Positions 1 to 8,990 of a DNA stretch of 27,236 nt are shown here, piece after piece. Position 1 is the stretch's first letter, and every line of letters begins with the position of its first letter. The position numbers and the translations under genes were made by a program. This DNA is from Chara braunii (lineage: Eukaryota > Streptophyta > Charophyceae > Charales > Characeae). The notes under the pieces are model-generated. The model ran no database searches and was not told where the DNA came from. It saw only the letters and a program-made list of their open reading frames with translations. Where the stretch lies: positions 343,763 to 370,998 of the forward strand of contig BFEA01000530.1 of the NCBI GenBank assembly GCA_003427395.1, read 5' to 3'.

Positions 1-206
1 TACCGGCACGGCATGGTCAGTGCTAGGGCACTGTTTTGATGCGCTTAACTTAGCGCAGGGGCTGAAGCAGGAGCGCAGCATAGCGCAGCAGCAAGCGGAG
101 CAGCAGCGGGCGACTGAGCTTGCACGGCGGTTCTTACCGCCTGAGGTATCGGGAGCTTGGAGGGTCTCTCCTCCTCTCCCTCGCCAGTCCCCTCCCTCTC
201 TCTCTC
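1..206 (+). other. unassigned; possible gag-like Gln-rich fragment
   Basis: The frame opening near position 20 reads a short Gln/Ala/Glu-rich, coiled-coil-like peptide (QQQAEQQ) up to about position 165 and then runs into a CT-rich tract. Gln-rich coiled coils occur in gag-like ORFs of plant and algal retrotransposons, but nothing here is diagnostic. It has no zinc knuckle or protease beside it. It may equally be chance coding in a GC-rich, purine-biased stretch. Confidence 0.15.
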
Positions 207-258
207 CTCTTCCTCCTTCTTCTTCTTCTTCTTCTTCTTCTTCTTCTTCTTCTTCTTC
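207..258 (+). repeat. (TTC)n microsatellite
   Basis: A CT-rich stretch passes into a nearly pure TTC repeat ending at about 258. Open frames across it give poly-Ser, poly-Leu or poly-Phe and are artefacts of the repeat. Confidence 0.9.
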
Positions 259-651
259 AGATTGGAGACTATCCAGTTGGACAGAGATCAGAGTTGGATT
301 TCGGTGATACGAGACTGTGGTACTTACCTGATTGGAGGCTTGGAGATTGTTGAGGTTGATACTCGGCTGCATCACAATTGGACACCGGTTACATCTGGAC
401 TCTGTTATCTCCGACATTGGTGACCTTTGGTCCTCGACATTTTGATCTTGTTATATGACATTCTGGACTACCATTTCGGAGACCTATCAGACTCTATCCT
501 TGTGACCTATCGGTGTGATCTACCTCCTACCTCCCTCGTCTCTCCTCCCACCTTTCATCTGTGTATGTGTGTATGGGATCTGGGTATCGTCTATGAATGA
601 CCCAGACCCCACCATCTCATGATTGTATGTGTGTGGAGTGATGCCATGTAG
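259..651. other. no recognisable gene
   Basis: I see no ORF with family character in this stretch. It contains short T/G-rich imperfect repeats and leads into the 14-bp tandem repeat at 652. Confidence 0.6.
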
Positions 652-699
652 GTCAGTCTATGTGAGTCAGTCTATGTGAGTCAGTCTATGTGAGTCAGT
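652..699 (+). repeat. 14-bp tandem repeat, about 3.3 copies
   Basis: The unit GTCAGTCTATGTGA is repeated three times without change from 652 to 693, followed by a partial fourth copy (GTCAGT). It lies just beyond the 3' end of the minus-strand integrase remnant. No function is apparent. Confidence 0.95.
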
Positions 700-719
700 T
701 CGTTATCAGACTTCCGCTG

Positions 720-1490
720 CATAAATGCTCATCCTATATTGGTTGATCTTTGGTTCTGCCCATACTCATTGAAGTATGCAACAGGTATGTTGATAATATA
801 GGATGGACCATTTGCATCTCTTACAATGTCAAGCACTTCCCACGGTCTCCTATGCGCACGAACCAATTCTAGGCCATACCTTGCTCCAGTGCTCTTTGGA
901 CTTTACCCATACCAGATCTCCAACAGTGAACTTAGGGGACCGCCGGTGCTTATTAGCTTGTTCTATCATTTTTGGCTGGGCATGTCTAATGTTTCAGCAA
1001 CTTTCTGACGGTCCTTATACTTCAGTGTAAACTCGTGCGTTCCTGATGGTAATCCTTGAACATCTAATCGGGGTTCAAACAGTCAATCAGTCTTTGTGGA
1101 TTCCAACCGTTGTGCAGTTTGTTCGCTGTCCGCCTGGTTGCTAAATGTATAGAGTTGGTACATGCCCTAGCTACCTTGGGTAAATGCTCATCCCAATCTA
1201 TCTGAACCGGCCTAGTCCACATGTGAAGAATCTGTTGTAAAAGCTTGTTCATCTGCTGTATCTGCTTGTTAGTTTCAGGATGCCTACTGGACGACATAAT
1301 TAGTTGTGACCCATATGCTTGCATTAGCTATTGCTAGTGCTCTCTTGTAAATCTAATGTCCCCATCAATAACTGTAGTTAATGGGTGCCAACTATCTTTA
1401 AACCCAATGTGCAAAGACTAACTGAGTTTGTCTTGCGTTGGGCGGCATGGAGATGAATACGTATTGAACCTATGCACTAAGACCACGATT
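720..1490 (-). pseudogene. Ty3/Gypsy integrase remnant
   Basis: Reading the minus strand from about 1490 downward gives a decayed Ty3/Gypsy integrase core: an HRFNTYSSP-like segment, then TVIDGDIRF around 1355-1385 (the second catalytic Asp region), then SSSRHPETN and a MNKLLQQ helix near 1230-1300. The expected catalytic Glu after HPETN is Gln (QIQQMN), so this copy could not be active. The C-terminal part continues near 840-1010 with QANKHRRS and GDLVWVK, then GPWEVLDIV and GPSYIINIP near 750-835. At least two frame changes and a stop break the frame. The same C-terminal motifs recur on the plus strand at 8540-8780, so both belong to one Gypsy clade. No LTR, PBS or RT accompanies it. Confidence 0.85.
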
Positions 1491-1960
1491 TGGCTATTCC
1501 CTTTTCTACTCTTGACCTTTGTATCCGTAAAATTGATGCATATGGACTCTCTGGGTCGAGAGGGGATAGGTGGTGGAAAGCTATGTTGACAAAATTAACA
1601 GTGACTTCCTATACACTAGTACATCATTCAAGTACACACCACTGGAGGGAAAGAGTAAAGAGATGCACCATATAGAAGTTCAAACCACACAGGTGTAGGA
1701 GAGAATAGACAAAGTGAATGACACACAATCATTTCCCGAATGCAACCAAAGGTCGTCAAATATCCAAGAAAAAACACCCTCCAGTACAACAGGTATGTCT
1801 TTTCATTGTCGTCGTCAAAATCTTTGACACAGTCCAAGTACTTTACACCGAGCCTTGGGAGGAGTCTAAGGAAGTCAACTTTCATTCTCACCTGGAACAT
1901 TGGCTGCAGCTCAAGCAGCAACGCCGTGTTCAAGGGGGTGTGGAACTGATCTTCTTTTAA
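1491..1960. other. unassigned stretch upstream of the Gypsy protease
   Basis: In a complete element, gag or the gag-protease linker would lie here. I find no gag motif and no CCHC knuckle. The open frames on both strands have no family character. The plus-strand element to the right therefore appears 5'-truncated or too decayed to recognise upstream of its protease. Confidence 0.45.
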
Positions 1961-2383
1961 CTGCTCATGAACCGCCGATGCACTCGTGTTTTGATTGATA
2001 CTGGCTCCACAACTAACTTCTTTTCTCCTCACGGGATTTGTAAGGCGGGCTTGGGAATGAAGAAAGTGGAATTGCAGAACCCTTGTCAGACCCAGGTAGG
2101 CAACCAAGAGGTTGTCACCTCAACATATGTTGTCAAAGGTGTGCGCGTCACCTTTGACAAAGATCACACTATCACACATGCGTTGAATTTCTATGTCCTC
2201 AATAAGGGTCTCTTCGACGTGGTCATTGGTTTGGGCTGGTTAAAGGCCCATTGTCTAAGGACCATGTGGGCGGATACTCAATTCGTGGTGCGTGACGCCA
2301 AGGGGAACGAGCGTACCGTCTTGTTGGACAAGATACGCGAGTCCCCAATGATTCTTTTGAGTGCGAACAAATTTTGCAGGTAA
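1961..2383 (+). pseudogene. Ty3/Gypsy aspartic protease (retropepsin)
   Basis: The retroviral-type aspartic protease cleaves the Gag-Pol polyprotein inside the virus-like particle. The active-site motif VLIDTGSTTNFFS is encoded at about 1988-2026, with the catalytic DTG at 1997-2005. The flap region is followed by FDVVIGLGWL near 2215-2240, which is the usual second half of the fold (hydrophobic-hydrophobic-G, then G-x-W-L). The frame is open for about 138 codons and ends at 2383. The start Met is only the first in frame, since in an intact element this would be part of a polyprotein. The protease itself looks undamaged, but the linker to RT (2384-2740) contains stops and frame changes. Confidence 0.85.
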
Positions 2384-2744
2384 GTGCGCACGCGCAAAGA
2401 AGGTGAGCATGTGCATGTGGCCTTTGTAAGCCTATCCATGTGCCTTCTACTTTTGCTGCGTTTTCTACCTCGAAAAATAATTATACTTCTATTCCATCTA
2501 CTTTTGTTCCATCTACCTTTAATCCAACTACTACAAATTTGGTTATTATTGTTGTAAATTCTCAAACTAGTTTTCTCTTTTTTGATGAGGATCATCCTCC
2601 ACCGGAAGTCCCAGCAAACATTCGCCGTTTACTAGATCGTTTTTAGGAAGTGTTCGCTGAACCTCTGGAGTACCCGAGCGTTCGGTTAAACACAAGATCG
2701 AGATAGTAGAAAAGACGGTTCCTCCAAAGGGCTGCGTCTACCGT
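2384..2744 (+). pseudogene. protease-RT linker and start of RT, broken
   Basis: A segment around 2600-2740 resembles the stretch that precedes RT in Ty3/Gypsy Pol: HPPPEVPANIRRLLDRF, an acidic Pro-containing region, then a basic HKIEI-like stretch. A TAG stop at about 2644 and frame changes separate it from the RT frame. The 2440-2580 part is AT-rich, Thr/Ser-coding and low complexity. Confidence 0.6.
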
Positions 2745-3531
2745 ATGGGGCAAGGTGAGTTGAAGGAGTTGAGAAGACAGATTGATGATATGATTGATTG
2801 TGGATGGATTAGGCCTAGTGAGTCTGAGTTCGGTGCACCTATCCTATTTGTGCCGAAGAAAGGAGGCAAACTCCGGATGTGCATCGACTGTCGTGGACTA
2901 AACCGTATCACTAGAAAGAACACTTATCCCTTGGATGTTGCAGGTGGGTGCAAGGTCTTCTCCAAGATGGACCTCAAGTCTGACTACCATCAGATTGAAG
3001 TTGATCCGATTGACCAGCAGAAAACTGCGTTCAAGACACGCGATGGGCTACGAATTTATCGTTATGCCCTTTGGTCTCACGAATGCACCAACCACATTTC
3101 AGTGCCTCATGGACAAGTTTCTCCGCCGTCATCTCAACAAGTTTGTTGTCCTCGATGGCATCCTGATTTTCAGCAAGTCCATGGAAGAGCACAACAAACA
3201 CCTTTAGGAAGTTTTGCAGGTTCTCAAGGAGTTGAAGCTGCACCTCAACTTAGAGAAATGTGAGTTTGGAAAGGACAACGTCATCTATCTTGGGCACCGG
3301 TTGTCTGCAAACGGCCTTGAGCCGGAGGCAACCAAGGTTAAGGTCATACGAAAGTGGCCTCAACCGGCGAATGTACACGAACTACGTTTCTTTTTTGGTT
3401 TGGCTTCGTATTACGGGAAGTTTGTATCCAAATTTTATGTCATTGCTCACCCACTCTCGAGACTAACAAGCAAAAATGTCACTTATGCGTGGTGTGAGAA
3501 ATGCGTGACTGCGTTTCAAGCTTTGAAATAA
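2745..3531 (+). pseudogene. Ty3/Gypsy reverse transcriptase, catalytic box damaged
   Basis: This would copy the element RNA into cDNA. The fingers are recognisable: a KELRRQIDDM helix, then [21 protein letters not shown] (the usual DYRGLN box with Tyr replaced by Cys), then [12 protein letters not shown] near 2968-3003. A frameshift near 3045-3060 moves the palm into another frame, which continues with [14 protein letters not shown]. The catalytic Y-x-D-D box (normally VVYLDDILIF) reads VVLDGILIF at 3143-3170: the Tyr position is lost and the second Asp is Gly (LDG at 3151-3159). The thumb/connection part (NLEKCEFGKDNVIYLGH) follows from 3214 in the same frame after a TAG at 3205-3207. A TAA at 3529-3531 separates it from RNase H. 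This copy could not have polymerase activity. Confidence 0.9.
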
Positions 3532-3534
3532 GCT

Positions 3535-3852
3535 CTGGTAAGTCATTTTGTGCTCTACATTGCGGATTCCAACCTCACATTCGTGGTAACTACATATGCA
3601 AGCCAATATGGGATTGACACAGTGTTACAACAAGATTATAACGAAGGTCTGCGTCCGCTCGAATATTACAGTAAACGCATGCCCAGCCACAAGGTAGCTA
3701 CCTCCACATATATGCATGAGCTCTATGCCTTGCAAGAGGCGCTAACGCATTGGAAGCACTACCTTTTGGGTCGTCACTTCAAGGTTTACTCATATCATCA
3801 GACCTTGCAGTGGATTAAAACACAAACTGATGTTGACCCGCTGACTTCATGA
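3535..3852 (+). pseudogene. Ty3/Gypsy RNase H, two catalytic Asp lost
   Basis: RNase H degrades the RNA strand of the RNA/DNA hybrid during reverse transcription. The domain continues the RT frame after one stop. The usual TDAS-YGIG-VLQQD segment reads TTYASQYGIDTVLQQD, so the first catalytic Asp is Tyr. The Glu helix (MHELYALQEAL) is kept. The usual YSDH-TL segment reads YSYHQTL near 3785-3810, so another catalytic Asp is also Tyr. A TGA ends the frame at 3850-3852. The short connector to integrase (VVDALSRHPEF-like, about 3903-3940) lies in a shifted frame. Confidence 0.85.
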
Positions 3853-3944
3853 CATTGATGTTTACAATTTTTAATTGAAACACAAGAAAAACTGTTATAA
3901 TCGTGTCGTTGATGCTTTATCTCGTCATCCTGAGTTTGAGCTCA

Positions 3945-4496
3945 TATGACCTCCGAAGGACACTAAAGGAGGATCTGGTCAAGCACATTGCCAAGGATCC
4001 GGACCTCAGTCCCATCCTCGAGCAGATCAAGGCTGACCCTAGCAGCCAACCTGATTTTCACGAGTGCGAGGGTTTTGTATCCCGATACTATGGGAAGTTT
4101 GATCGTTTGTGTGTACCCAACCATGCACCTCTTCGAACTCATTTTTTGGATTTGGCACATGGCCGAAGTGGACACTTTGGGTTTGCGAAGACTTGCAAAA
4201 GTCTTTTGCAGCAGTTTGATTGGGCAAGAATGATGGGATCCGCTCGTAAGTTTATTGTTGAATGTCAAGTTTGTCAAAGCACCAAGGTTCATGGGCATAA
4301 GCCTTATGGCCTGCTGAAACCCCACCCCATTCCTGATGGACCCAGTGAGTCGGTTTCTATCGATTTCACGGACATGGGAAAGGTGAGTGAGGGAGAACAT
4401 TCACAAGTCATGGTCATCGTGGATTGTTTTTTTTAATTTCTGAACTTAATTCCTTTACCTCCTCATGCACCAACTAGCTTGTGATTGAAGAATTTC
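3945..4496 (+). pseudogene. Ty3/Gypsy integrase, N-terminal zinc domain and first part of the core
   Basis: Integrase inserts the cDNA into the genome. The H2C2 zinc domain is visible: LAHGRSGHFG (two His) near 4156-4185 and ECQVCQS (two Cys) near 4260-4280. The core begins at SESVSIDFTDMG near 4345-4376, with the first catalytic Asp, then MVIVDCFF near 4410. A TAA at 4434-4436 and a one-base frame change near 4480 follow. Coding continues with VIEEFHQQ up to the insertion point at 4504. The remainder of the core lies beyond the MITE, at 5298. Confidence 0.88.
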
Positions 4497-4504
4497 ACCA
4501 GCAG
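4497..4504 (+). repeat. left 8-bp target-site duplication of the hAT-like MITE
   Basis: ACCAGCAG here pairs with ACCAACAG at 5298-5305 (7 of 8 identical). In related integrases these bases encode a contiguous His-Gln-Gln stretch, which is split exactly here. Confidence 0.75.
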
Positions 4505-5158
4505 CAAGGTTACCAGCCCGTACGTACGGAGGGCCCCGGGGGGACCTCTGTACGTTCGGGCGTTCGAGGTCTCGTTCAGGGTCCGAACTTGAAGGAGTTC
4601 GACCCCCGCTAAAAAATATTTAGGCACCTAAAAATAACCTTTTTTTTTTGAATTGTTTTTTGTGCGTTTTCTATGATGTTACGTACATGCTTATAAATTT
4701 TGAAGTCATTTTGCTCAGCCAAAAAACAATGAAAAATCTCCAAAGATGGAGGTATCAATACGTGCTCACCCATTCACAATTTTTTTCTTTTCCCACTTTT
4801 TACGTGTTGTTTTCACTTTATTTTGGGGCCTAAACAATTTTATTATTTTTTGAAACTTTTTTCATGAGTTTTCTATTATCTGAAGTAAACATGTGTAAAA
4901 TTTCAGGCCATTTGGATTTGCCAAACAAAAAATGAAAAATCGCCAAAGATGGCGGTGTTGAAAACGGACTTGCACACTCACTAATTTTAATTCTCTAATT
5001 TCTTTTTTTATTTTTTCTTATTTTTCTTGTTAGTATTTATTTTTCGTATTATATTTTAATTTCAAATTTGGTAAGGAATTCGGATGTAATGCTCAGGCAA
5101 ATGTTGTTTATTTTATCTTTCTGCATAACATATGTTTTTTTTTTCAAAAGTTTTTGAG

Positions 5159-5194
<36 letters not shown>

Positions 5195-5297
5195 GGTCCT
5201 CGTTCGGCCCGAACAATCGAACGCATCCCCAAGGGGTCCCGGACGTTCGGGGGTTCGGGTTCGGGCGTTCGGCCTGTCCCGAACGCCGACAACCCTG
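4505..5297. mobile_element. non-autonomous hAT-like DNA transposon (MITE), 793 bp
   Basis: The segment interrupts the integrase coding region and is flanked by an imperfect 8-bp duplication, the length produced by hAT transposases. The ends are short inverted repeats of hAT type: left CAAGGTTACCAGCC, right (reverse complement) CAGGGTTGTCGGC. Both start CA-R-GGTT. The subterminal regions are rich in TTCGGG/CCGAAC motifs in both orientations, which could be transposase binding sites. The interior is AT-rich, contains a diverged duplication about 203 bp apart, and ends in a 33-base T run (5161-5193). It has no coding capacity. Open frames crossing the T run are artefacts. Confidence 0.75.
4660..4990 (+). 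repeat. diverged duplication inside the MITE, period about 203 bp
   Basis: The block around 4665-4785 recurs at 4865-4990. Shared landmarks are GTTTTCTAT, CATTT, GCCAAA, AATGAAAAATC and CCAAAGATGG. The GAAAAATC landmark is at 4731 and at 4934. The copies differ at many positions, so the duplication is older than, or has decayed since, the insertion. Confidence 0.8.
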
Positions 5298-5305
5298 ACC
5301 AACAG
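5298..5305 (+). repeat. right 8-bp target-site duplication of the hAT-like MITE
   Basis: ACCAACAG is the partner of ACCAGCAG at 4497-4504. Integrase coding resumes across it. Confidence 0.75.
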
Positions 5306-5854
5306 TACATTCTGCAGTATGGCCCCCCGAAAACTCTTATGAGTGATCGGGACACGAGGTTCATTAGTACTGATTGGAAGGACTTCACCTCTCAGATCTA
5401 TGACATTAAACTCAAGATGACTTCTGGTCGACATCCCGAAGCCAATGGGTTGGCCGAGGAAATTAACCAGACCGTCATTCAACTGCTTCGCTCGTTAATT
5501 GTTCCCGACCAGAACACGGGGGACAAGGAGTTACACAAAGTGAAGGGGTTGTATAACAACTCCATTCACTCTGCAACTGGCGTGACACCGAATCAACTGC
5601 AATATGGTTGGCAGCGGCCTAATCCTCTCCCCTATCCGTTCCCCGACCGGTCACGTGGTCTGACGCCCGACATGCCCAACTACAATATCAAGTATGCACG
5701 CTTGCTCAAAGTTGCTATCTCAGCGATGAACAAGCGCTGACATGCCATGATCAAACATGCTAACAAGTCAAGCAAAGAAGGGCATTTCAAAGTAGAAAGT
5801 TATGTCTGGATCAAGATGTCTGAATTTTTCGAAGAAGAGGGAGTATCATGAAAG
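5298..5854 (+). pseudogene. Ty3/Gypsy integrase core, second half
   Basis: Coding resumes with QYILQYGPPKTLMSDRDTRF; the SDRD segment near 5341-5355 carries the second catalytic Asp. The helix after SGRHPEANG near 5424-5465 (LAEEINQ) keeps a Glu at the position of the third catalytic residue. NNSIHSATGVTPNQLQYG near 5557-5610 is the usual end of the core. An in-frame TGA at 5738-5740 and another stop at about 5849-5851 interrupt it, yet the frame on both sides is the same, so these are point changes. It leads directly into the C-terminal domain and chromodomain. Confidence 0.9.
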
Positions 5855-6319
5855 CTTCTTCGATTGTACTATGGTCCTTGGCAGGTTGTGAAGGTGGTAG
5901 CAGATGACAAATTTGGTCCGTCGTACGTGATCACCGTACCACCTCATCTGCATACGTATCCAATCTTTCATGCATCCAAACTGTTTCCCCACATTGATGA
6001 TGAGACTTTTCCCTTCCGAGATCCTATGATTCCTCGTGCTATCAACGGTGGTCACAAAATAGACAGAATTGTTTCCCATGAAGGAAAAGGAAGGAAGAGA
6101 CAATACAAAGTTCACTTCCTCTATCACTCGTTGAATGAGTTCTACTGGATCGACCGGAAAGAGTTGCTAAAAAATGCTCCCCGTGTTATTAAAGCTTATG
6201 AAGGACAGATAGGCGATGGAGAAACTGCTAATTTATCTACAACATTTACTCCTCACGGTTATACCGAAACTCGCTTTCTCATCTACGCCTATGATACATT
6301 TTGTGCAAACTCTGAATGA
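5855..6319 (+). pseudogene. Ty3/Gypsy integrase C-terminal domain and chromodomain
   Basis: The GPWQVV and FGPSYVITVP motifs near 5874-5942 are the DNA-binding C-terminal domain of Ty3/Gypsy integrase. HTYPIFHASKLFPH near 5949-5990 is its usual ending. A chromodomain follows at about 6055-6215: it starts KIDRIVSHE, has a basic turn, then YKVHFLYHS and EFYWIDRKELLKNAP. Chromodomains of this kind steer integration to chromatin carrying histone marks. Aromatic positions are partly changed from the usual W-K-G-x-x-x-x-x-x-T-W-E pattern (HFLYHSLNEFYW), so binding may be weakened. The frame ends at TGA 6317-6319, shortly before the polypurine tract. Confidence 0.88.
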
Positions 6320-6348
6320 GTTACTCGCTCGAAGGGGCCTCGCTCTTG

Positions 6349-6359
6349 AGAGGGGGGTA
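6349..6359 (+). promoter_or_regulatory. polypurine tract of Gypsy copy 1
   Basis: GAGAGGGGGGTAG, directly before TGTAATGACC at 6361, is the expected primer for plus-strand cDNA synthesis at the 3' LTR boundary. Confidence 0.75.
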
Positions 6360-6463
6360 GTGTAATGACCCGCCAAAACACAGACTGAGAACACTGCTGA
6401 TTTTTGGGATTTGCTAGTAAATTGCTACTGGAATTCCTGTATTCTATTGTGATTTCTAAGTCC

Positions 6464-6487
6464 GTGTGTGTGTGTGTGTGTGTGTGT
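6464..6487 (+). repeat. (GT)n microsatellite
   Basis: About 12 GT units lie inside the presumed 3' LTR. Confidence 0.95.
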
Positions 6488-7467
6488 TTGCTGGTCTGCA
6501 TGCCTGTCTGAGTGTTTGTCGGCTTGAGTGTGTGTGTGACCCGCAAGGGTACTTAATGGTTTGGAGGCCCCGCAGGGCCGATACTTACTCTTGACCATGA
6601 CTTTGAGGGTTGCAGCGGGAAAAACACTTAAGTAGTAGGCAGGCCGGTACCGCTCAAGTAGTGGTAGAAGTGTCGGGTACTCTAGGCCGAGCAGAAGAAG
6701 ACAAAAAGTTGGCATTTTTCGAGGCCCAATAGCTGTAGGCTAGAGGTAGGTCGGTACCAGTCCAAATAGCCTGAGTTTAGGGCCTGTACGAAAGATATCA
6801 AGGCCTGCAATGATGTTTCCCTCTGAAAGGGAGGAGGTACCAGTTGTTGGGAGGTCGCGCGGCCTAGGAAGTCACCGCCCAAGAGGTAAGTAGGCCGCTA
6901 CATCTTCGGGAGGAGCAAGTAGCTCCTCCTCATTTGCGGTGTGCAAGGATTGGCGACATACTGCTGGAGCCAAGCGCTGGACTTGGAGCGCTGCCTGGAG
7001 GAAGGAGAGCAGTTGGGCGCTCAACCTGGCTATGGCGAGCAGCCCAACTTGAGGAGGAGGAAAAAGGGGGCGAAGGAGGAGAGTGGCGAGGTACCTACCT
7101 GGCTATGGTGGACACCATCTTCATCACCTTGATAGGCGCTACATCTGGTAGTGCGGCACCAAGGGAGCTCGAGGCAGAGTCAGGCATGGCGGCCTGATGA
7201 GCAGCGACATAGCTGCTTTGTGTTGTCCTTTGTGCAAGAGGGCAGAGCCCTTAGTAGTCCGCCATAGCCTTGGCATGTGAGAGAAGGAAGAAGGGGGAAG
7301 CCATGGCTATGGTAGACCTGTTGTTGTGCTAGTAGTTAGAGGGAACTTCGGATATTGATTGTGGTTCATCCACTTATTGTTATTATTATTATTTGGAAGA
7401 AGAATAAGATTGGTGAAGTCAAGGAGGAGGAGGAAGGTGGAGAGAGAAGGGGATTTGTCATTGGTCC

Positions 7468-7497
7468 TTCTTCTTCTTCTTCGTCTTCTTCTTCTTC
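7468..7497 (+). repeat. (TTC)n microsatellite
   Basis: A TTC repeat with one interruption (TTCGTC) lies near the right end of the presumed LTR. Poly-Ser/Leu frames across it are artefacts. Confidence 0.9.
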
Positions 7498-7611
7498 CTC
7501 TCTTCTTTGGTCTCTATCTCCTTGCCAGTGCTTTCATTTCTTTCGCAATTGGGTGGCATTGTCTTTCATTGTGAATTTGCACTTTGGGAATGACCAGGAT
7601 TGTAACAACTC

Positions 7612-8990
7612 GTATATCTAGACGATATCCTAGTCTTCTGTAAGACCTTAGAAAAACATGAGGAGCACCTAGGCAAGGTCCTGACAAAGCTTAGAGACAA
7701 CAAGTTCAAGGTAGATACAAAGAAGTGTAAGTGGGTGAAAGGCGTGTGCTGGTCATGTCATAGATAGAGGTGGGGTACAGCTAGAAGATGGTAAGGTTGC
7801 CGACATAGAGATTGGCTGATGCCGAAGAACAACGCTCATTTCTACGACCGAGAAATTACTATGGAAAGTTTGTTAGAAACTAAAGAGGTTATATGGCTAT
7901 AGGACAAGGACTGTACCTCAGCATTCAAGAAACTAAAGAAGGGATTGATAAATTAGGCGGTACTAAAAATTGCAGATCCCTGATTGACATTTGAAGTGAC
8001 CACAAATGCTAGTAGCTATGGACCAGGGACACTGCTCCAGCAAGACGATGGAAAGTGCTATAGACCTGTAGAGTTGATGTCTAAGCGACTACCATCATAG
8101 AATGTTGTAGACTCTACCTATGAATGTGAGTTGTATGCCCTTTATGAATCCTTTCGAACGTGGCGACGTCTTTTACTAAGAAGTCACTTCAAAGTTTACT
8201 CGGATCACAAGACCCTATGTTGGTTGAAGACGCAGGCCCGCATGTGTCATGAGCTCGCTAGGTGGGCTAGAGAGAGACAAATTTGACTTTGAACTAAGCC
8301 AGCGAAAGGGAAGTACAGTGTCATTGTTGATGTGCTATTAAGAAGAGCAGATTTCCTTGGAATGATTACTACCTACATAAACGCAAGAAAGGACTTACAG
8401 AAAAAGTTTGGAGAATCCTACGAAGTAGATTAGAAAGCCCAACGACCGCAAAAGGGATGGAAGCCACATCGACCTATAGACTATCGGATCCTGATTAGAT
8501 TGAAAGACTATCACCCAGGCTCAAGAGTTTGCACGGAAGTATAGGAAATACCTGCAGAAAGTAACCGAAATCATTAGACACACCCAATCCAAGGTGATCA
8601 AACAAGCTAATAAGCATCGCAGATCATTGTGGTTCGCAATCAGCGATCTAGTATGGGTGCAAGCTAACGAGTTTGTGCTTGAAGAAGGGATTTCACAAAA
8701 ATTGTTGATCGCATACAAAGGACCGTGGGCAGTTCTAGATATCAAACGAAACATTGATTGCCCGTCCTAAACAATAGATGTCCCTCCATACCTGCACACT
8801 TTTCCAGTCTTCCATGCCTCAAAGATGTTGCCTGCTAATCTGGGAAAGTTTTCTTCACGTAGATCAATGATCCTTGGAATGGATGGCTACAACATTGATT
8901 GCGGAGTGGATCAGGCTGAACTTCAAACCAATACCCGACCGAGTCAACAACTCAATATCGATGTTGTTGAAATACTTGTAACCATTACAA
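7612..8990 (+). pseudogene. Ty3/Gypsy Pol fragment (copy 2): RT palm to RNase H, integrase C-terminus
   Basis: The fragment starts inside the RT palm with an intact catalytic box, YLDDILVF (YLDD at 7615-7626), then the RT helix (KHEEHL) and KFKVDTKKCKW. RNase H follows: TTNASSYGPGTLLQQD near 7998-8045 (first catalytic Asp is Asn), ELYALYESF near 8125-8155, and YSDHKTL near 8198-8220 with its Asp retained. After about 8340 the integrase zinc domain and DDE core are missing. The sequence passes within about 180 bases to the C-terminal domain: ARKYRKYLQKVTEI, QANKHRRS, VWVQAN, GPWAVLDI, and HTFPVFHASKMLP near 8788-8830. Frame changes are frequent and no chromodomain is recognisable. It is an internally deleted relic related to the fragment at 720-1490. 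Confidence 0.85.

Larger units (their letters stand above)
1961..7590 (+). mobile_element. Ty3/Gypsy retrotransposon with chromodomain (copy 1), 5' truncated
   Basis: Protease, reverse transcriptase, RNase H, integrase and chromodomain follow in the order typical of Ty3/Gypsy chromoviruses. They are followed by a polypurine tract and a TG-starting 3' LTR. No 5' LTR, primer binding site or gag is present in the window. The copy is inactive: several frameshifts and stops break the frame, catalytic residues are lost in RT and RNase H, and a hAT-like MITE interrupts the integrase. The right edge is uncertain, because RT sequence of another Gypsy copy starts by 7612 and no matching LTR is available to define the end. 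Confidence 0.85.
6361..7590 (+). repeat. 3' LTR of Gypsy copy 1 (right end uncertain)
   Basis: The sequence starts TGTAATGACCCGCC right after the polypurine tract, as plant Ty3/Gypsy LTRs commonly do. It has no credible gene. It contains a (GT)n tract, several short GGTACC-containing units (near 6646, 6752 and 6834) and CTGGCTATGG-type units (near 7023, 7099 and 7300). No 5' LTR is in the window, so the end cannot be set by comparison. Foreign RT sequence begins by 7612. Confidence 0.55.

Noticed and set aside
652-699. Possible CRISPR-like array
   Set aside because: The units are directly adjacent with no spacers, and the context is eukaryotic.
803-1030. Plus-strand frames resembling those antisense to 8521-8754
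   Set aside because: The shared peptide (DLRCLLAC-like) is the antisense reading of the conserved integrase QANKHRRS/VWV region, not a gene.
1628-2107. Minus-strand 159-codon frame
   Set aside because: It overlaps the Gypsy protease on the other strand and shows no family character.
5132-5740. Single 202-codon protein starting at 5132
   Set aside because: The first 55 codons cross the T run and MITE end; only the part from 5298 is integrase.
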